Positions 51,990 through 60,262 of a stretch of 64,000 nucleotides of DNA are shown in pieces (the stretch's first letter is position 1; every line of letters starts with the position of its first letter). The notes below the pieces were generated by a model that saw only the letters and a program-made list of their open reading frames with translations, was not told the DNA's origin and made no database searches. The translations under genes and the position numbers were made by a program. Source of the stretch: JACDER01 sp963842575 (GTDB taxonomy: Bacteria > Actinomycetota > Thermoleophilia > Gaiellales > Gaiellaceae); contig CAWJGS010000010.1 of the NCBI GenBank assembly GCA_963842575.1, forward strand, positions 62,001 to 126,000. Reading direction: 5' to 3'.

Positions 51990-53249
51990 GTGCGGTTCGG
52001 GGTCTGCACGCTCGTGGCGTTCCTCTGCGCGGTCGTTCTCGGCGGCAGCGCCGACTCGGCTCGGACCCAGGGCGGAGCAGCCTGGACGCTGAGCCCGGTG
52101 GCGGACGGCCAGAAGTTGCTGCGCGTCGAGGTCGAAGGCGACACGCTCTACGGCTTCCGCCTGCGCGGGACGGACTTCACCGTTACGGGGATCAAGAGCG
52201 TCAGGGCCTCGGGTGGTGCGACTCCGCAGTGCACGGTGTCGGGCACGCCGGCGACGCTCGCCTGCGACGGCGATCTGGTCGGCGGCATCTCGGTCTTCGT
52301 CCAGCTGATGACCTCCGGGGCCGGGGGTGCCTACGACTTCGGCTTCCTCTTCGCGCCGGGCGACACCAGTCCGCTCTACGTGCCCTCCCATCAGACCGCC
52401 CCGCCGGTGACAATCGGAGGCTCGTTGGGCATGACGTCGGCGACAACCGGGCGCGTGACGATACGAAATCTCTCCCAGACGACGCTGCAGGGGCTGGAGG
52501 TGGCGCCGATCGGCTTCTCCGTCACGAGCGTGGCAACGCGCGATTGCGGGCTGACCGAGGGAGGCGGCATCGCGTGCAACCATCCGCTGGCGTCGGGGCA
52601 GACCGCGGACATCCGCTTCGCGACCACCTCCGTCTCAGGTGCGGCCTCGGCTTACCTCCTCGGCGACCGCAACGGAACGACGGCGGCTGTCGCCTTCGTC
52701 GCGGCCGGAAACGCCTGTCCCGACCTCGAGGCGACCGTCGCCGGCGCGCAGGCCCAGATGAAAGCGCTCCAGGGAGAGATTGCGAAGCTGAACCGCCGGT
52801 TGCAGGGGCTCGGGCGGGCGGTGCCGGCCAGGGCCGTCAAGCCGATGAGACAGGCCGTCGCGAGGATCGCGCGCCGGATCACGAACCTTCGCAAGGCCCT
52901 CCACGACGCTCAGACGGAACTGCGTGCGTGTGACCAGGGGCAGCGGAAGGTCGCCGCAGCCGCTGCCTGCGACACACAGTGGAAGGCGGCGGCCCAGGCC
53001 GCGGGCAAGGCGGAGGGCTTGAAGGATGCCCTCGCCGGCGAACGCCGCGTTGCACGGACTGCCCGCCCGCTCATCCTCACCGTGAAGAGCGCCGGCCCGC
53101 AGCCCGGCGGGAAGAAGGCTCTCGCCAACCTGAAGGCGCTCACCGTCCTACCTGGAAAGACCGCGCGCGCGTTTTCGGCCGCCAAGGCCGCCGCGAAGCG
53201 GACAGACTCGGCGCTCGCGGGCTGCAACGCCGCGCTCGACCAGGGTTAA
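51990..53249 (+). CDS. exported protein with C-terminal helical region, 419 aa
   Basis: GTG start, signal peptide (MRFGVCTLVAFLCAVVLGGSA). Residues 30-230 look like beta sandwiches with paired cysteines (TPQCTVSGTPATLACDG; TRDCGLTEGGGIACNHP), recalling DUF11-like or Ig-like modules. Residues 245-419 are helical and very Lys/Arg/Ala-rich (AQAQMKALQGEIAKLNRRLQGLG, MRQAVARIARRITNLRKALHD), likely coiled coil with further cysteines. Function unknown; surface attachment is plausible. It is convergent with the hydrolase gene, with 9 bp between stops. Confidence 0.7.
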   Translation: MRFGVCTLVAFLCAVVLGGSADSARTQGGAAWTLSPVADGQKLLRVEVEGDTLYGFRLRGTDFTVTGIKSVRASGGATPQCTVSGTPATLACDGDLVGGISVFVQLMTSGAGGAYDFGFLFAPGDTSPLYVPSHQTAPPVTIGGSLGMTSATTGRVTIRNLSQTTLQGLEVAPIGFSVTSVATRDCGLTEGGGIACNHPLASGQTADIRFATTSVSGAASAYLLGDRNGTTAAVAFVAAGNACPDLEATVAGAQAQMKALQGEIAKLNRRLQGLGRAVPARAVKPMRQAVARIARRITNLRKALHDAQTELRACDQGQRKVAAAAACDTQWKAAAQAAGKAEGLKDALAGERRVARTARPLILTVKSAGPQPGGKKALANLKALTVLPGKTARAFSAAKAAAKRTDSALAGCNAALDQG

Positions 53250-53258
53250 CGAGTGCGG

Positions 53259-54119
53259 CTAACGCGCGACGAGCCAGTCGACCAGCCTGCGCTCGTACTC
53301 GGGCGAGATCGTCCCATCCTCGAGGGTCATGTCGTGCTCGGCCTCGGGGATGACGACGACCTCGGCGTCCGGCTTCGCCCGCCGCCAGGTCTCGACGCTC
53401 TCGGGGATCGGGCTCCACGAGTCCCGCCCGCCGAAGAAAAGGAGTGCCGGGACTCGCACCTGCGCGAAGATCGGCTCCGGGTCGAAGTCCATCTCCTCGA
53501 TCCACAGGCGCTTGCCCTCCTCGTCGAGCGTCGTCGGCGGGAGCCATAGCTGTCCGAACCAGTCCTCGTCGAGCGCGGCGAGCAGATCCGCGCGGAGCGC
53601 CTCCTCGTCCACCGGACGGTCGTGGATGGAATCCTCGAAGCGGCGGCGCAGGTCGAGCGCGCGGTCGACCACGTCCTCCCCGTAGCCGGCCAGACGGAGC
53701 TGCTGCGCCGTCGCGTACATCATCTGCGCCGAGGGCGTCACGCCCGTCGAGGCGACACCGACGACGAAGGCCACCCCATCGGATTGCGAGGCGGCGAGCG
53801 GGGCGATCCAGCCGCCCTGGGAGAAGCCCCACAGGCCGACGCGCTCGACGTCGAGTGCCTCCCGTACCGCGAGCGCATCTTCCGCTTGAAGCTGGAAGCG
53901 CCCCCGGGAGGAGTCGCCGGTCGAGTCGCCCTCGCCCCGCCGGTCGAACGTGACGACGCCGATTCCCGCCGGCGGCAAGAGGCGGTGAAGGTGCTCATAG
54001 AGGAGAAAATCCCGCGTCCCGTGCCCTGCGCCGTGGAGTGCGACGACTGCATTGTCACCGCCCGGCGAATATGAGCCTGCAAGCGCTATCTCGCCCCGGG
54101 AGACGCGGAGATCCTGCAC
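53259..54119 (-). CDS. alpha/beta-hydrolase (dienelactone hydrolase-like)
   Basis: A 286-residue serine hydrolase. The oxyanion-side motif is VVALHGAGHGTRDF (about 25-38), the nucleophile elbow is GLWGFSQGGWIAPLAA (Ser about 129), the acid is in LLFFGGRDSWSP and the His in IPEAEHDMTL. The insertion between the core strands (about 150-225) is helical and would form the lid. VTFDRRGEGDSTGD is typical of acyl-peptide or ester hydrolases. The substrate is unknown. Its ATG is 42 bp from the rimP leader hairpin on the other strand. Confidence 0.88.
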   Translation of the reverse strand: MQDLRVSRGEIALAGSYSPGGDNAVVALHGAGHGTRDFLLYEHLHRLLPPAGIGVVTFDRRGEGDSTGDSSRGRFQLQAEDALAVREALDVERVGLWGFSQGGWIAPLAASQSDGVAFVVGVASTGVTPSAQMMYATAQQLRLAGYGEDVVDRALDLRRRFEDSIHDRPVDEEALRADLLAALDEDWFGQLWLPPTTLDEEGKRLWIEEMDFDPEPIFAQVRVPALLFFGGRDSWSPIPESVETWRRAKPDAEVVVIPEAEHDMTLEDGTISPEYERRLVDWLVAR

Positions 54120-54160
54120 GTGCTTGCTATCCTTGCATCACCACATTTCACCGGTTGGCG

Positions 54161-54187
54161 AAATGGGCGCGTCGCGCCCATTTTTTG
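54161..54187 (+). terminator. intrinsic terminator in the rimP leader (attenuator candidate)
   Basis: AATGGGCGC-GTC-GCGCCCATT followed by TTTTT forms a classic terminator 15 bp before ATG 54202 of rimP, on the same strand. The only gene upstream in that direction is more than 900 bp away, so it most likely acts in the rimP-nusA-infB leader, as rimP-leader RNAs do in other bacteria; readthrough would depend on factors such as NusA. Confidence 0.75.
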
Positions 54188-54201
54188 TGAGGAGGGGCCG
54201 A

Positions 54202-54636
54202 ATGGCCAGTGTCTACGAGAAGGAACGCGAGCTTCAGCGCGAGGTGGCACGCACCTTGGAGTCCGGGCTGCCCGGAGTCGAGGTGCTGGCCGTCGAGCTG
54301 TCGGGGCCCGAGCGGTTCACGGTCTTCGTCGACCATCCGCAGGGGGTTGACCACGCGCTGTGCGAGCGCGTCACCGACGCGCTCCGCGACTACCTGCGCG
54401 TTTACTCGGTAGACGTCTCCTCGCCCGGCCTCGAGCGGCCGTTGCGGCGACCCGAGCACTTCCGCAACGCGCTCGGCCGGCGCGTCCAGCTGCGCACCGA
54501 GGAGCGCAAACGCTTGCGCGGCGAGGTCGTGGACGCCGGCGACGCCGCCGTGACTCTGCAGACCGGCAACGAGAGCATCAACGTCCCGTACGAGGAGATC
54601 GTGCGGGGGAATCTGATCTACGAGGGGACGAAATGA
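54202..54636 (+). CDS. rimP: ribosome maturation factor RimP
   Basis: 30S assembly factor. The 144-residue product has the N-terminal alpha/beta domain (LREVARTLESGLPGVEVLAVELSGPERFTVFVDHPQGVDH), the signature VDVSSPGLERPLRRPEHFRNALGRRVQLRT (about 74-103) and an Sm-like C-terminal domain (VTLQTGNESINVPYEEIVRGNLI). ATG follows GGAGGGG at normal spacing. First gene of the rimP-nusA-ylxR-infB unit; the stop overlaps the nusA ATG. Confidence 0.95.
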   Translation: MASVYEKERELQREVARTLESGLPGVEVLAVELSGPERFTVFVDHPQGVDHALCERVTDALRDYLRVYSVDVSSPGLERPLRRPEHFRNALGRRVQLRTEERKRLRGEVVDAGDAAVTLQTGNESINVPYEEIVRGNLIYEGTK

Positions 54637-56096
54637 CCCAGGAAATCATCGAGGGAATCCGCGAGATCGAGCGGGAGAAGGGAATCGAGGGCGGGACGCT
54701 CGTCAGCGCGCTCGAGGACGCCCTGCTCGCCGCGTACAAGAAGACGCCGGGCGCCGCGCGTCACGCGACAGTCGAGGTGGACGATCGCGGTGACTTCCGC
54801 GTGCACTCCATCGACCTGCCCAAGGACATCGAGGAGCGGCTGATCGAGGAGGCGCGCGAGCGCGCCATCACCGAGCTCGAGCGGCTCGAAGCCGAGAACG
54901 GCGAGCCTTCGCACGTCCTCGTCCAGGACGACGACCTCGACATCGACTGGTCCGACGTCGACCCCTCGCTCGTCCAAAGGGCGGACGTCACGCCTGAGAA
55001 CTTCGGCCGCATCGCCGCCCAGACGGCCAAGCAGGTCATCCTCCAGCGAATCCGCGAGGCCGAGCGCGAGATGATGTACGAGGAGTACGTCGACCGCGTC
55101 AGCGAAGTCGTGACCGGGATCGTGCAGCAGGCCGGCGACCGCAACAACGTGCTCGTCGACCTCGGACGCGTGGAGGCGCTGCTCCCGCGCTCCGAGCAGG
55201 TCGACGGCGAGCGCTACGAGCAGGGGAGCCGGATCAAGGCCGTCATCACCGAGGTGCGCTCGGGAACGAAAGGCCCGCAGGTCATCCTTTCGCGGCGCGA
55301 CCCGGAGCTGATCCGCACGCTGTTCGAGCTCGAGGTTCCGGAGATCGCTGACGGGCTGGTCGAGATCCGCTCTGTCGCCCGCGAGCCGGGCTACCGCTCC
55401 AAGATCGCCGTCGAGTCGCACCAGGCCGGCGTCGATCCGGTCGGCGCCTGCGTCGGCCCGCGCGGCTCGCGCGTCCGCATGGTCGTGTCCGAGCTCCGCG
55501 GCGAGAAGATCGACATCATCCCGTGGAACACGGATCCGGCTCGCTTCGTCGCCAAGGCGTTGTCGCCGGCCCGCGTCCGCGAGGTCTTCGTCGACGACGA
55601 GACCAAGGAGGCGACCGTGGTCGTCCCGGACGACCAGCTCGCGCTCGCGATCGGCAAGGAGGGCCTGAACGCCCGCCTGGCCGCGCGCCTGTCCGGCTGG
55701 AAGGTCGACATCGTCTCCGACACCGAGTTCGCGCAGCAGGAGGCCGAGGCCGCCTACGGAGGCGGCAGCGACGAGGAGTTCACCGGCCGCTGCTCCGCAG
55801 TTCTCTCGAACGGGAAGCGCTGCCCCAACGCGGCCCTTCCGGGCTCCAAGTACTGCGGCGTCCCCGCGCACCAGCAGCTGGCGCTGGAGGAGCCGGACGA
55901 CGAGGACAACCCGATCGTCCAGGAGGAGGAGCCCGCGCTCGAGGCTCTCGCCGACACGGCCGAGCCCGAGAGCGTCACCGAGGGGGCGGAAGCGTTCCAG
56001 CCTGGCGATCCGGAGGACGACGTGTTTCCGGCCGGGCCGGGCGACGCTCCCCTGTCCGTTGTCCTCGACGAGGCGGCAGAGGAGCAGCGCAGCTGA
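54633..56096 (+). CDS. nusA: transcription elongation/termination factor NusA with C-terminal cysteine cluster
   Basis: RNA polymerase-binding factor, 487 residues. In order: N-terminal domain (about 1-125), S1 (NNVLVDLGRVEALLPRSEQV, about 170-190), and KH1-KH2 (GACVGPRGSRVRMVVSELRGEKIDI, about 272-296; LALAIGKEGLNARLAARLSGW, about 335-355). Beyond KH2 a region of about 30 residues has CSAVLSNGKRCPNAALPGSKYC followed by GVPAH (C-x8-C-x9-C-x4-H), a potential zinc knuckle, then an acidic tail of 80 residues. The KH part is normal; the Cys cluster is not in E. coli or Bacillus NusA. The stop overlaps the ylxR start. Confidence 0.95.
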   Translation: MTQEIIEGIREIEREKGIEGGTLVSALEDALLAAYKKTPGAARHATVEVDDRGDFRVHSIDLPKDIEERLIEEARERAITELERLEAENGEPSHVLVQDDDLDIDWSDVDPSLVQRADVTPENFGRIAAQTAKQVILQRIREAEREMMYEEYVDRVSEVVTGIVQQAGDRNNVLVDLGRVEALLPRSEQVDGERYEQGSRIKAVITEVRSGTKGPQVILSRRDPELIRTLFELEVPEIADGLVEIRSVAREPGYRSKIAVESHQAGVDPVGACVGPRGSRVRMVVSELRGEKIDIIPWNTDPARFVAKALSPARVREVFVDDETKEATVVVPDDQLALAIGKEGLNARLAARLSGWKVDIVSDTEFAQQEAEAAYGGGSDEEFTGRCSAVLSNGKRCPNAALPGSKYCGVPAHQQLALEEPDDEDNPIVQEEEPALEALADTAEPESVTEGAEAFQPGDPEDDVFPAGPGDAPLSVVLDEAAEEQRS

Positions 56097-56341
56097 CCCG
56101 CGAACCGGTCCGAACGTGCGCGGGCTGCGGCCGCAAGGGGCCGAAGCGCGAGCTGGTGCGCTTCGTGGCCCGCGGCGGCTCGTTGACGCAGTCCGAGCGA
56201 GGCCCGGGACGCGGCGTCTACACGTGCCGGAGGCTCTCCTGTTTCGAGCGCGCGGCCACGCGGCGCGCTTTCAATCGAACGCTACGCCAGTCGGTGCGAG
56301 TACAGCCCGAGCTGGCGCGGCTTTACACTGAGGCTCGATAA
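56093..56341 (+). CDS. ylxR: YlxR (DUF448) RNA-binding protein; probable CTG start
   Basis: Small basic protein of the nusA-infB operon, reported in Bacillus as a nucleoid or RNase P-linked factor. EPVRTCAGCGRKGPKRELVRFVA (Cys pair, about 4-26), GPGRGVYTCRRLSCFERA (second Cys pair) and RAFNRTLRQSV are all characteristic. No ATG, GTG or TTG precedes the conserved TREPVRTC in frame. CTG 56093, overlapping the nusA TGA as CTGA and preceded by GAGGAG, is the best start. infB begins on the base after its stop. Confidence 0.88.
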   Translation: MTREPVRTCAGCGRKGPKRELVRFVARGGSLTQSERGPGRGVYTCRRLSCFERAATRRAFNRTLRQSVRVQPELARLYTEAR

Positions 56342-58303
56342 ATGGCGAATTCCGGCTCCAACAGACCAAATCGACCCGTACGCCCCCGCCAGGGCGGGGT
56401 CGGCCGCCGCCGCCGGCGCGTCGTGATCGACCAGCAGGCGGCGCGTCCGCGTCCCGACTCTCGGCAGGCGCGCGATCAGCGCGATGCGCGTCCGAAGTCG
56501 CCGCCCAAGGAAGTCGTCCAGCCCACCGGTCCCGTGGAGGTTCCCTCCGGCGCGACCGTCAAGGAGCTGTCGGCCGCTCTCGGAATCACGGTGGCCCAGA
56601 TCATCAAGATCATGATGGGACTGGGGGAGATGGTCACCATCACCCAGTCGCTCTCGGACGAGTCGATCGAGCTGATCGCAACCGAGGTCGGCCGCGAGGT
56701 CACGATCAAGCACGCAGCCGAGGAGGACGTCGAGCCCGAGGACTTCGACGACGCGGACGAGGATCTCGCTCCGCGGCCGCCGGTAGTCACGATCATGGGC
56801 CACGTCGACCACGGGAAGACCACGCTGCTCGACGCGATCCGCAAGACAGCGGTCGTCGAGACCGAGGCCGGCGGGATCACGCAGCACATCGGCGCCTATC
56901 AGGTGCAGCACAACGGGCGCGAGATCACGTTCCTCGACACGCCGGGCCATGAGGCGTTCACCGCTATGCGCGCCCGCGGCGCGAAGGTGACCGACATCGC
57001 CGTCCTGGTCGTGGCCGCCGACGACGGCGTGATGCCGCAGACGAAGGAGTCGATCGCCCACGCCCGCGCCGCCGAGGTGCCGATCGTGGTCGCGGTCAAC
57101 AAGATCGACGCTCCCAACGCCGACCCGAACCGGGTGCGGACGGAGCTGGCAGCCGAGGGGCTTCAGCCCGAGGAGTGGGGCGGCACGACGCAGTTCTCAG
57201 ACGTCTCCGCGAAGCAGTCGACCAACCTGGACGACCTGCTCGAGAAGGTGCTCCTGGTCGCCGACGTCGAGCAGGAAGGCCTGAGGGCAAACCCGAACGC
57301 CGAGGCGTCGGGGCCGATCATCGAGTCGCGCCTGGACGTCGGCAGGGGCCCGGTCGCGACCATGCTCATCCACCGCGGCACCCTGAACGTCGGCGACGCG
57401 ATCGTCGCCGGGGACGCGTGGGGCAAGGTGCGCGCCCTACACGACTTCCGCGGCGAGAAGGTGCAGAGCGCCGAGCCGGGTGACCCCATCGAGATCCTCG
57501 GCTTCGACCATCCGCCGCCGGGAGGCGAGCTCGGCCGCGTGGTCGAGAACGAGCGGCAGGCGCGACACCTCGCGCAGCTGCGCGGCCAGCGGCTGCGCAC
57601 CGAGCAGCTTGCCCAGACGGCCAAGCCGGGGCTGTCCCTCGAGCGGATGTTCACGGACGGAGCCGTCCAGGACCTGAACCTCATCGTCAAGGGCGACGTG
57701 GTCGGCTCGGTCGAGGCGGCGCTGTCCGAGCTCCAGAAGATCCAGCACACCGAGGTGCGCGTCACCGTCATCCACTCGGGCGTCGGGGGGATCACGGAGA
57801 ACGACGTCATGCTCGCGTCCGCCTCGCAGGCGCTCGTCGTCGGCTTCAACGTCCGCCCGAACGCCGAGGCCCGCGCGCTGGCCGAGCGCGAGGGCGTCGA
57901 GATCCGCACCTACCGCGTGATCTACCGGCTCACCGAGGACATCGAGCAAGCACTCGTCGGGATGCTCAAGCCGGTCACCCGCGAGGACACGGTCGGCGAA
58001 GTCGAGGTGCGCCAGTTGTTCCGCGTCTCCCGGCTGGGAACGATCGCGGGCTGCTACGTCACGCAGGGACGCGTGCGGCGGAGTTCTCAGGTGCGCGTGC
58101 TCCGCGACGGCGCGGTCGTCGCCGAGACGTCGATCGCACAGCTGAAGAGGTTCAAGGACGACGTGCGCGAGGTCGAGGAAGGCTTCGAATGCGGCATCCT
58201 GCTCGAGAACTTCAACGACGTGAAGGAAGGCGACGTGCTCGAGATCTACGAGACGCGCCAGATCGAGCGCACCGATCTCAGCGAGAGCGCGACGAGCACT
58301 TAG
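56342..58303 (+). CDS. infB: translation initiation factor IF-2
   Basis: GTPase that brings initiator tRNA to the ribosome. The 653-residue form is short: the N-terminal region is only about 60 basic residues (QGGVGRRRRRVVIDQQAARP) before the IF2_N helix (SGATVKELSAALGITVAQIIKIMM). G motifs: GHVDHGKTTLLDAI (G1), DTPGHEAF (G3), NKID (G4) and SAK (G5). Domains II-IV follow, including the TEDIEQALVGML and GTIAGCYVTQGRV segments. Intact. Its last 4 bp overlap the convergent LVIVD gene. Confidence 0.97.
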   Translation: MANSGSNRPNRPVRPRQGGVGRRRRRVVIDQQAARPRPDSRQARDQRDARPKSPPKEVVQPTGPVEVPSGATVKELSAALGITVAQIIKIMMGLGEMVTITQSLSDESIELIATEVGREVTIKHAAEEDVEPEDFDDADEDLAPRPPVVTIMGHVDHGKTTLLDAIRKTAVVETEAGGITQHIGAYQVQHNGREITFLDTPGHEAFTAMRARGAKVTDIAVLVVAADDGVMPQTKESIAHARAAEVPIVVAVNKIDAPNADPNRVRTELAAEGLQPEEWGGTTQFSDVSAKQSTNLDDLLEKVLLVADVEQEGLRANPNAEASGPIIESRLDVGRGPVATMLIHRGTLNVGDAIVAGDAWGKVRALHDFRGEKVQSAEPGDPIEILGFDHPPPGGELGRVVENERQARHLAQLRGQRLRTEQLAQTAKPGLSLERMFTDGAVQDLNLIVKGDVVGSVEAALSELQKIQHTEVRVTVIHSGVGGITENDVMLASASQALVVGFNVRPNAEARALAEREGVEIRTYRVIYRLTEDIEQALVGMLKPVTREDTVGEVEVRQLFRVSRLGTIAGCYVTQGRVRRSSQVRVLRDGAVVAETSIAQLKRFKDDVREVEEGFECGILLENFNDVKEGDVLEIYETRQIERTDLSESATST

Positions 58304-59601
58304 AGGGTTCCAGGCGCTCGCAGGCGCAAGACCCACAACCCGCTGATCATGTCCGACGCGAGCACGTAGCTCTTCGTCGCGTACACGCCCCAGACGAGCC
58401 TGCAAGCCGCCGACCTGCACAGTGCGTGGTCGGGATCGGGCGCCTTGGGGGGGAGGTACTGAGCCACGAGCTTCGGCTTGCGCGGATTGGAGATGTTCGC
58501 CACCACGACCCCTCGGCTGTACCAGGAGAAGTAGGCGCGGTTCCCGATCACTTTCGGGTCGTGGACGCCGTTGGTGAAGTCGTCGGCCGTCACCGTCCCC
58601 GGCAGGCGGAAGTCGCTCAGCTTCTTCGGATGCGCCGGGTTGGAGATGTCGAAGAGCGTCGGGTGGCCGTCAGGCGTCTCGTGCGTCTCGATGAGCACCT
58701 TCCCGTTCCTCGCCAGCGCAGCCGAATGCGTGTCCCCGGCGGGGTCGGTCCGTGGCGTCCGGCCGAGGTAGCGGGGATGGGCGGGATTGCTGATGTCCAG
58801 GATGACAGTCCCCAGATCCCAGTACGAGAGATAGGCGCGTGTCGCCGACGGGTTCGTGATGACGGAGTGGACGAAGTTGGCGGAGAAACCGCCTCGGCCG
58901 TCCCACGGTTTGATCCCGAGCTCTTTCCACGCGCCCCATTCGCCCACCTGGACCGGGTGCCGCGGATCGCTCACGTCGAAGATGCGGAAGTCCGGCTTCC
59001 CCGGGATGGTCGCGCGCTGCGTCTGGATGTCGTAGTCCGGCGACGAGATGAGCTCGGAGCGGGGGATCGCGGTATAGACGTAGGCGTGATTTCCCTTCCG
59101 CTGGAGCCAGATCTCGTGCGAGCCGCGCGGATCGAGATCGGTGAGCGAGAGCTCCTTGGGAGCGGCCGGGTTGCTCACGTCGTAGAGGCCGAAGCCCTGG
59201 AACGTGCTGCCGCCGCAGCTCTGGAAGCTCACGACCGCGAGCTCGCCCGTGAAGTCGGCGGTGGCGACGTGCTGGACGATCGTCTTTTCCGTCCACGTTC
59301 CGTGCACGCTCGGCTGCGACTGCACGTCGGCGAAGGTCGAGATGCGCTTTGGCTTGCTCGGAGTGTGGACGTCGTAGACGCGCACGCCGTCGGAGGGGCA
59401 CTGCGATCCGTGCCAACTCGACAGGTACGCGTAGCCGAGATGGCCGAAGACGTCGCCCGTGTAGCCCTCGTGCGGGTTCGCATGGGCGATCTTCTGGAGA
59501 CGCGCCGTGTGGGCGGGCTTGGCTCCGGGAACGGCCGCGGCGGTTCCGGTGAGGACGAGGGCGATTGCGAGCAGGCTCAGGACGTGCTTCAGAGTGAACA
59601 A
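58300..59601 (-). CDS. secreted LVIVD-repeat beta-propeller protein
   Basis: A TTG-started 433-residue protein with a signal peptide (HVLSLLAIALVLTGTAAA). It contains seven or so LVIVD-type blades built around DVxxPxxPxxL/V, for example VYDVHTPSKPKRIST, LYDVSNPAAPKELSL, IFDVSDPRHPVQVGE, ILDISNPAHPRYLGR, LFDISNPAHPKKLSD and VANISNPRKPKLVAQ. Paired cysteines near the C-terminus (ALCRSAACR) may form a disulphide. It runs antiparallel between infB and ylxP, splitting a normally continuous operon. Its start codon shares base 59601 with an ATG of ylxP, and no Shine-Dalgarno is evident. Confidence 0.85.
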   Translation of the reverse strand: MFTLKHVLSLLAIALVLTGTAAAVPGAKPAHTARLQKIAHANPHEGYTGDVFGHLGYAYLSSWHGSQCPSDGVRVYDVHTPSKPKRISTFADVQSQPSVHGTWTEKTIVQHVATADFTGELAVVSFQSCGGSTFQGFGLYDVSNPAAPKELSLTDLDPRGSHEIWLQRKGNHAYVYTAIPRSELISSPDYDIQTQRATIPGKPDFRIFDVSDPRHPVQVGEWGAWKELGIKPWDGRGGFSANFVHSVITNPSATRAYLSYWDLGTVILDISNPAHPRYLGRTPRTDPAGDTHSAALARNGKVLIETHETPDGHPTLFDISNPAHPKKLSDFRLPGTVTADDFTNGVHDPKVIGNRAYFSWYSRGVVVANISNPRKPKLVAQYLPPKAPDPDHALCRSAACRLVWGVYATKSYVLASDMISGLWVLRLRAPGTL

Positions 59602-59609
59602 TGAGACGT

Positions 59610-59909
59610 ATGGGAGCGGGATTTGTCGGAATACTGTCGGCGGAGCTCCACTTTCCGGAGAACGGATCGCTGAAGGGCAAGCGGAAGGAGCTCTTGTCGG
59701 TCAAGGCGCAGCTCCAGCGGCGCTTCGGCGCGTCCGTCGCGGAGGTGGACTACCACGAGCTGTGGCAGCGGGCGCGGATCACGCTGTCCTGCGTCGCGCG
59801 GGGGCATCGCGAGGTGGAGGAGCTCCTGGCCGGCGCGGAGCGGTATCTCGCGGGGCGTGCCTTCGAGCTGGGACGGGTAGAGCGAGAGGTCGTGACGCTC
59901 GATGAGTAG
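59610..59909 (+). CDS. ylxP: YlxP (DUF503) family protein
   Basis: A 99-residue ferredoxin-like protein (FVGILSAELHFPENGSLKGKRKELLSVKAQLQRRF, SVAEVDYHELWQRARITLSCVARGHREVEELLAGA) that normally sits between infB and rbfA; its function is unknown but it is linked to ribosome biogenesis by context. ATG 59610 matches the family N-terminus. ATG 59601 would add three residues and overlap the divergent gene start. rbfA starts 8 bp downstream. Confidence 0.88.
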   Translation: MGAGFVGILSAELHFPENGSLKGKRKELLSVKAQLQRRFGASVAEVDYHELWQRARITLSCVARGHREVEELLAGAERYLAGRAFELGRVEREVVTLDE

Positions 59910-59917
59910 GCCCCTGG

Positions 59918-60262
59918 ATGAGTGAGCGGATGCGGCGCGTGAACGAGGCCGTGCGGCAGGTGCTGTCGGAAGCCGTCGCCGAGCTCAAGGATCCGCGCAT
60001 CGGCTTCGTGACCGTCACCGGGGTCGAGACGTCGACCGATCTGCGGGAGGCCCGCGTCTACGTCAGCGTGCTCGCCTCGGAGCAGGACCGCGCCCGGACG
60101 CTCGAGGGGCTGGCCGCCGCGCACGGCGTCCTCCAGGCCCGTCTGGGCCGCGAGCTCCGTCTGAAACGAACTCCGCAGCTCGCCTTTGAATACGATCCGT
60201 CGGTTGAGCGTGGAGTACGCATGGGTCAACTAATCGATGAACTCGCCCCAGACGACGACTGA
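59918..60262 (+). CDS. rbfA: ribosome-binding factor A
   Basis: Late 30S maturation factor with a KH-like fold, 114 residues. RMRRVNEAVRQVLSEAVAEL, LKDPRIGFVTVTGVETSTDLREARVYVSVL and LGRELRLKRTPQLAFEYDPSVERGVRM (the AxG/KH kink region and the RxxPxLxFxxD motif) are all conserved. The 3' end overlaps nrnA by 26 bp, implying coupling. Confidence 0.95.
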   Translation: MSERMRRVNEAVRQVLSEAVAELKDPRIGFVTVTGVETSTDLREARVYVSVLASEQDRARTLEGLAAAHGVLQARLGRELRLKRTPQLAFEYDPSVERGVRMGQLIDELAPDDD

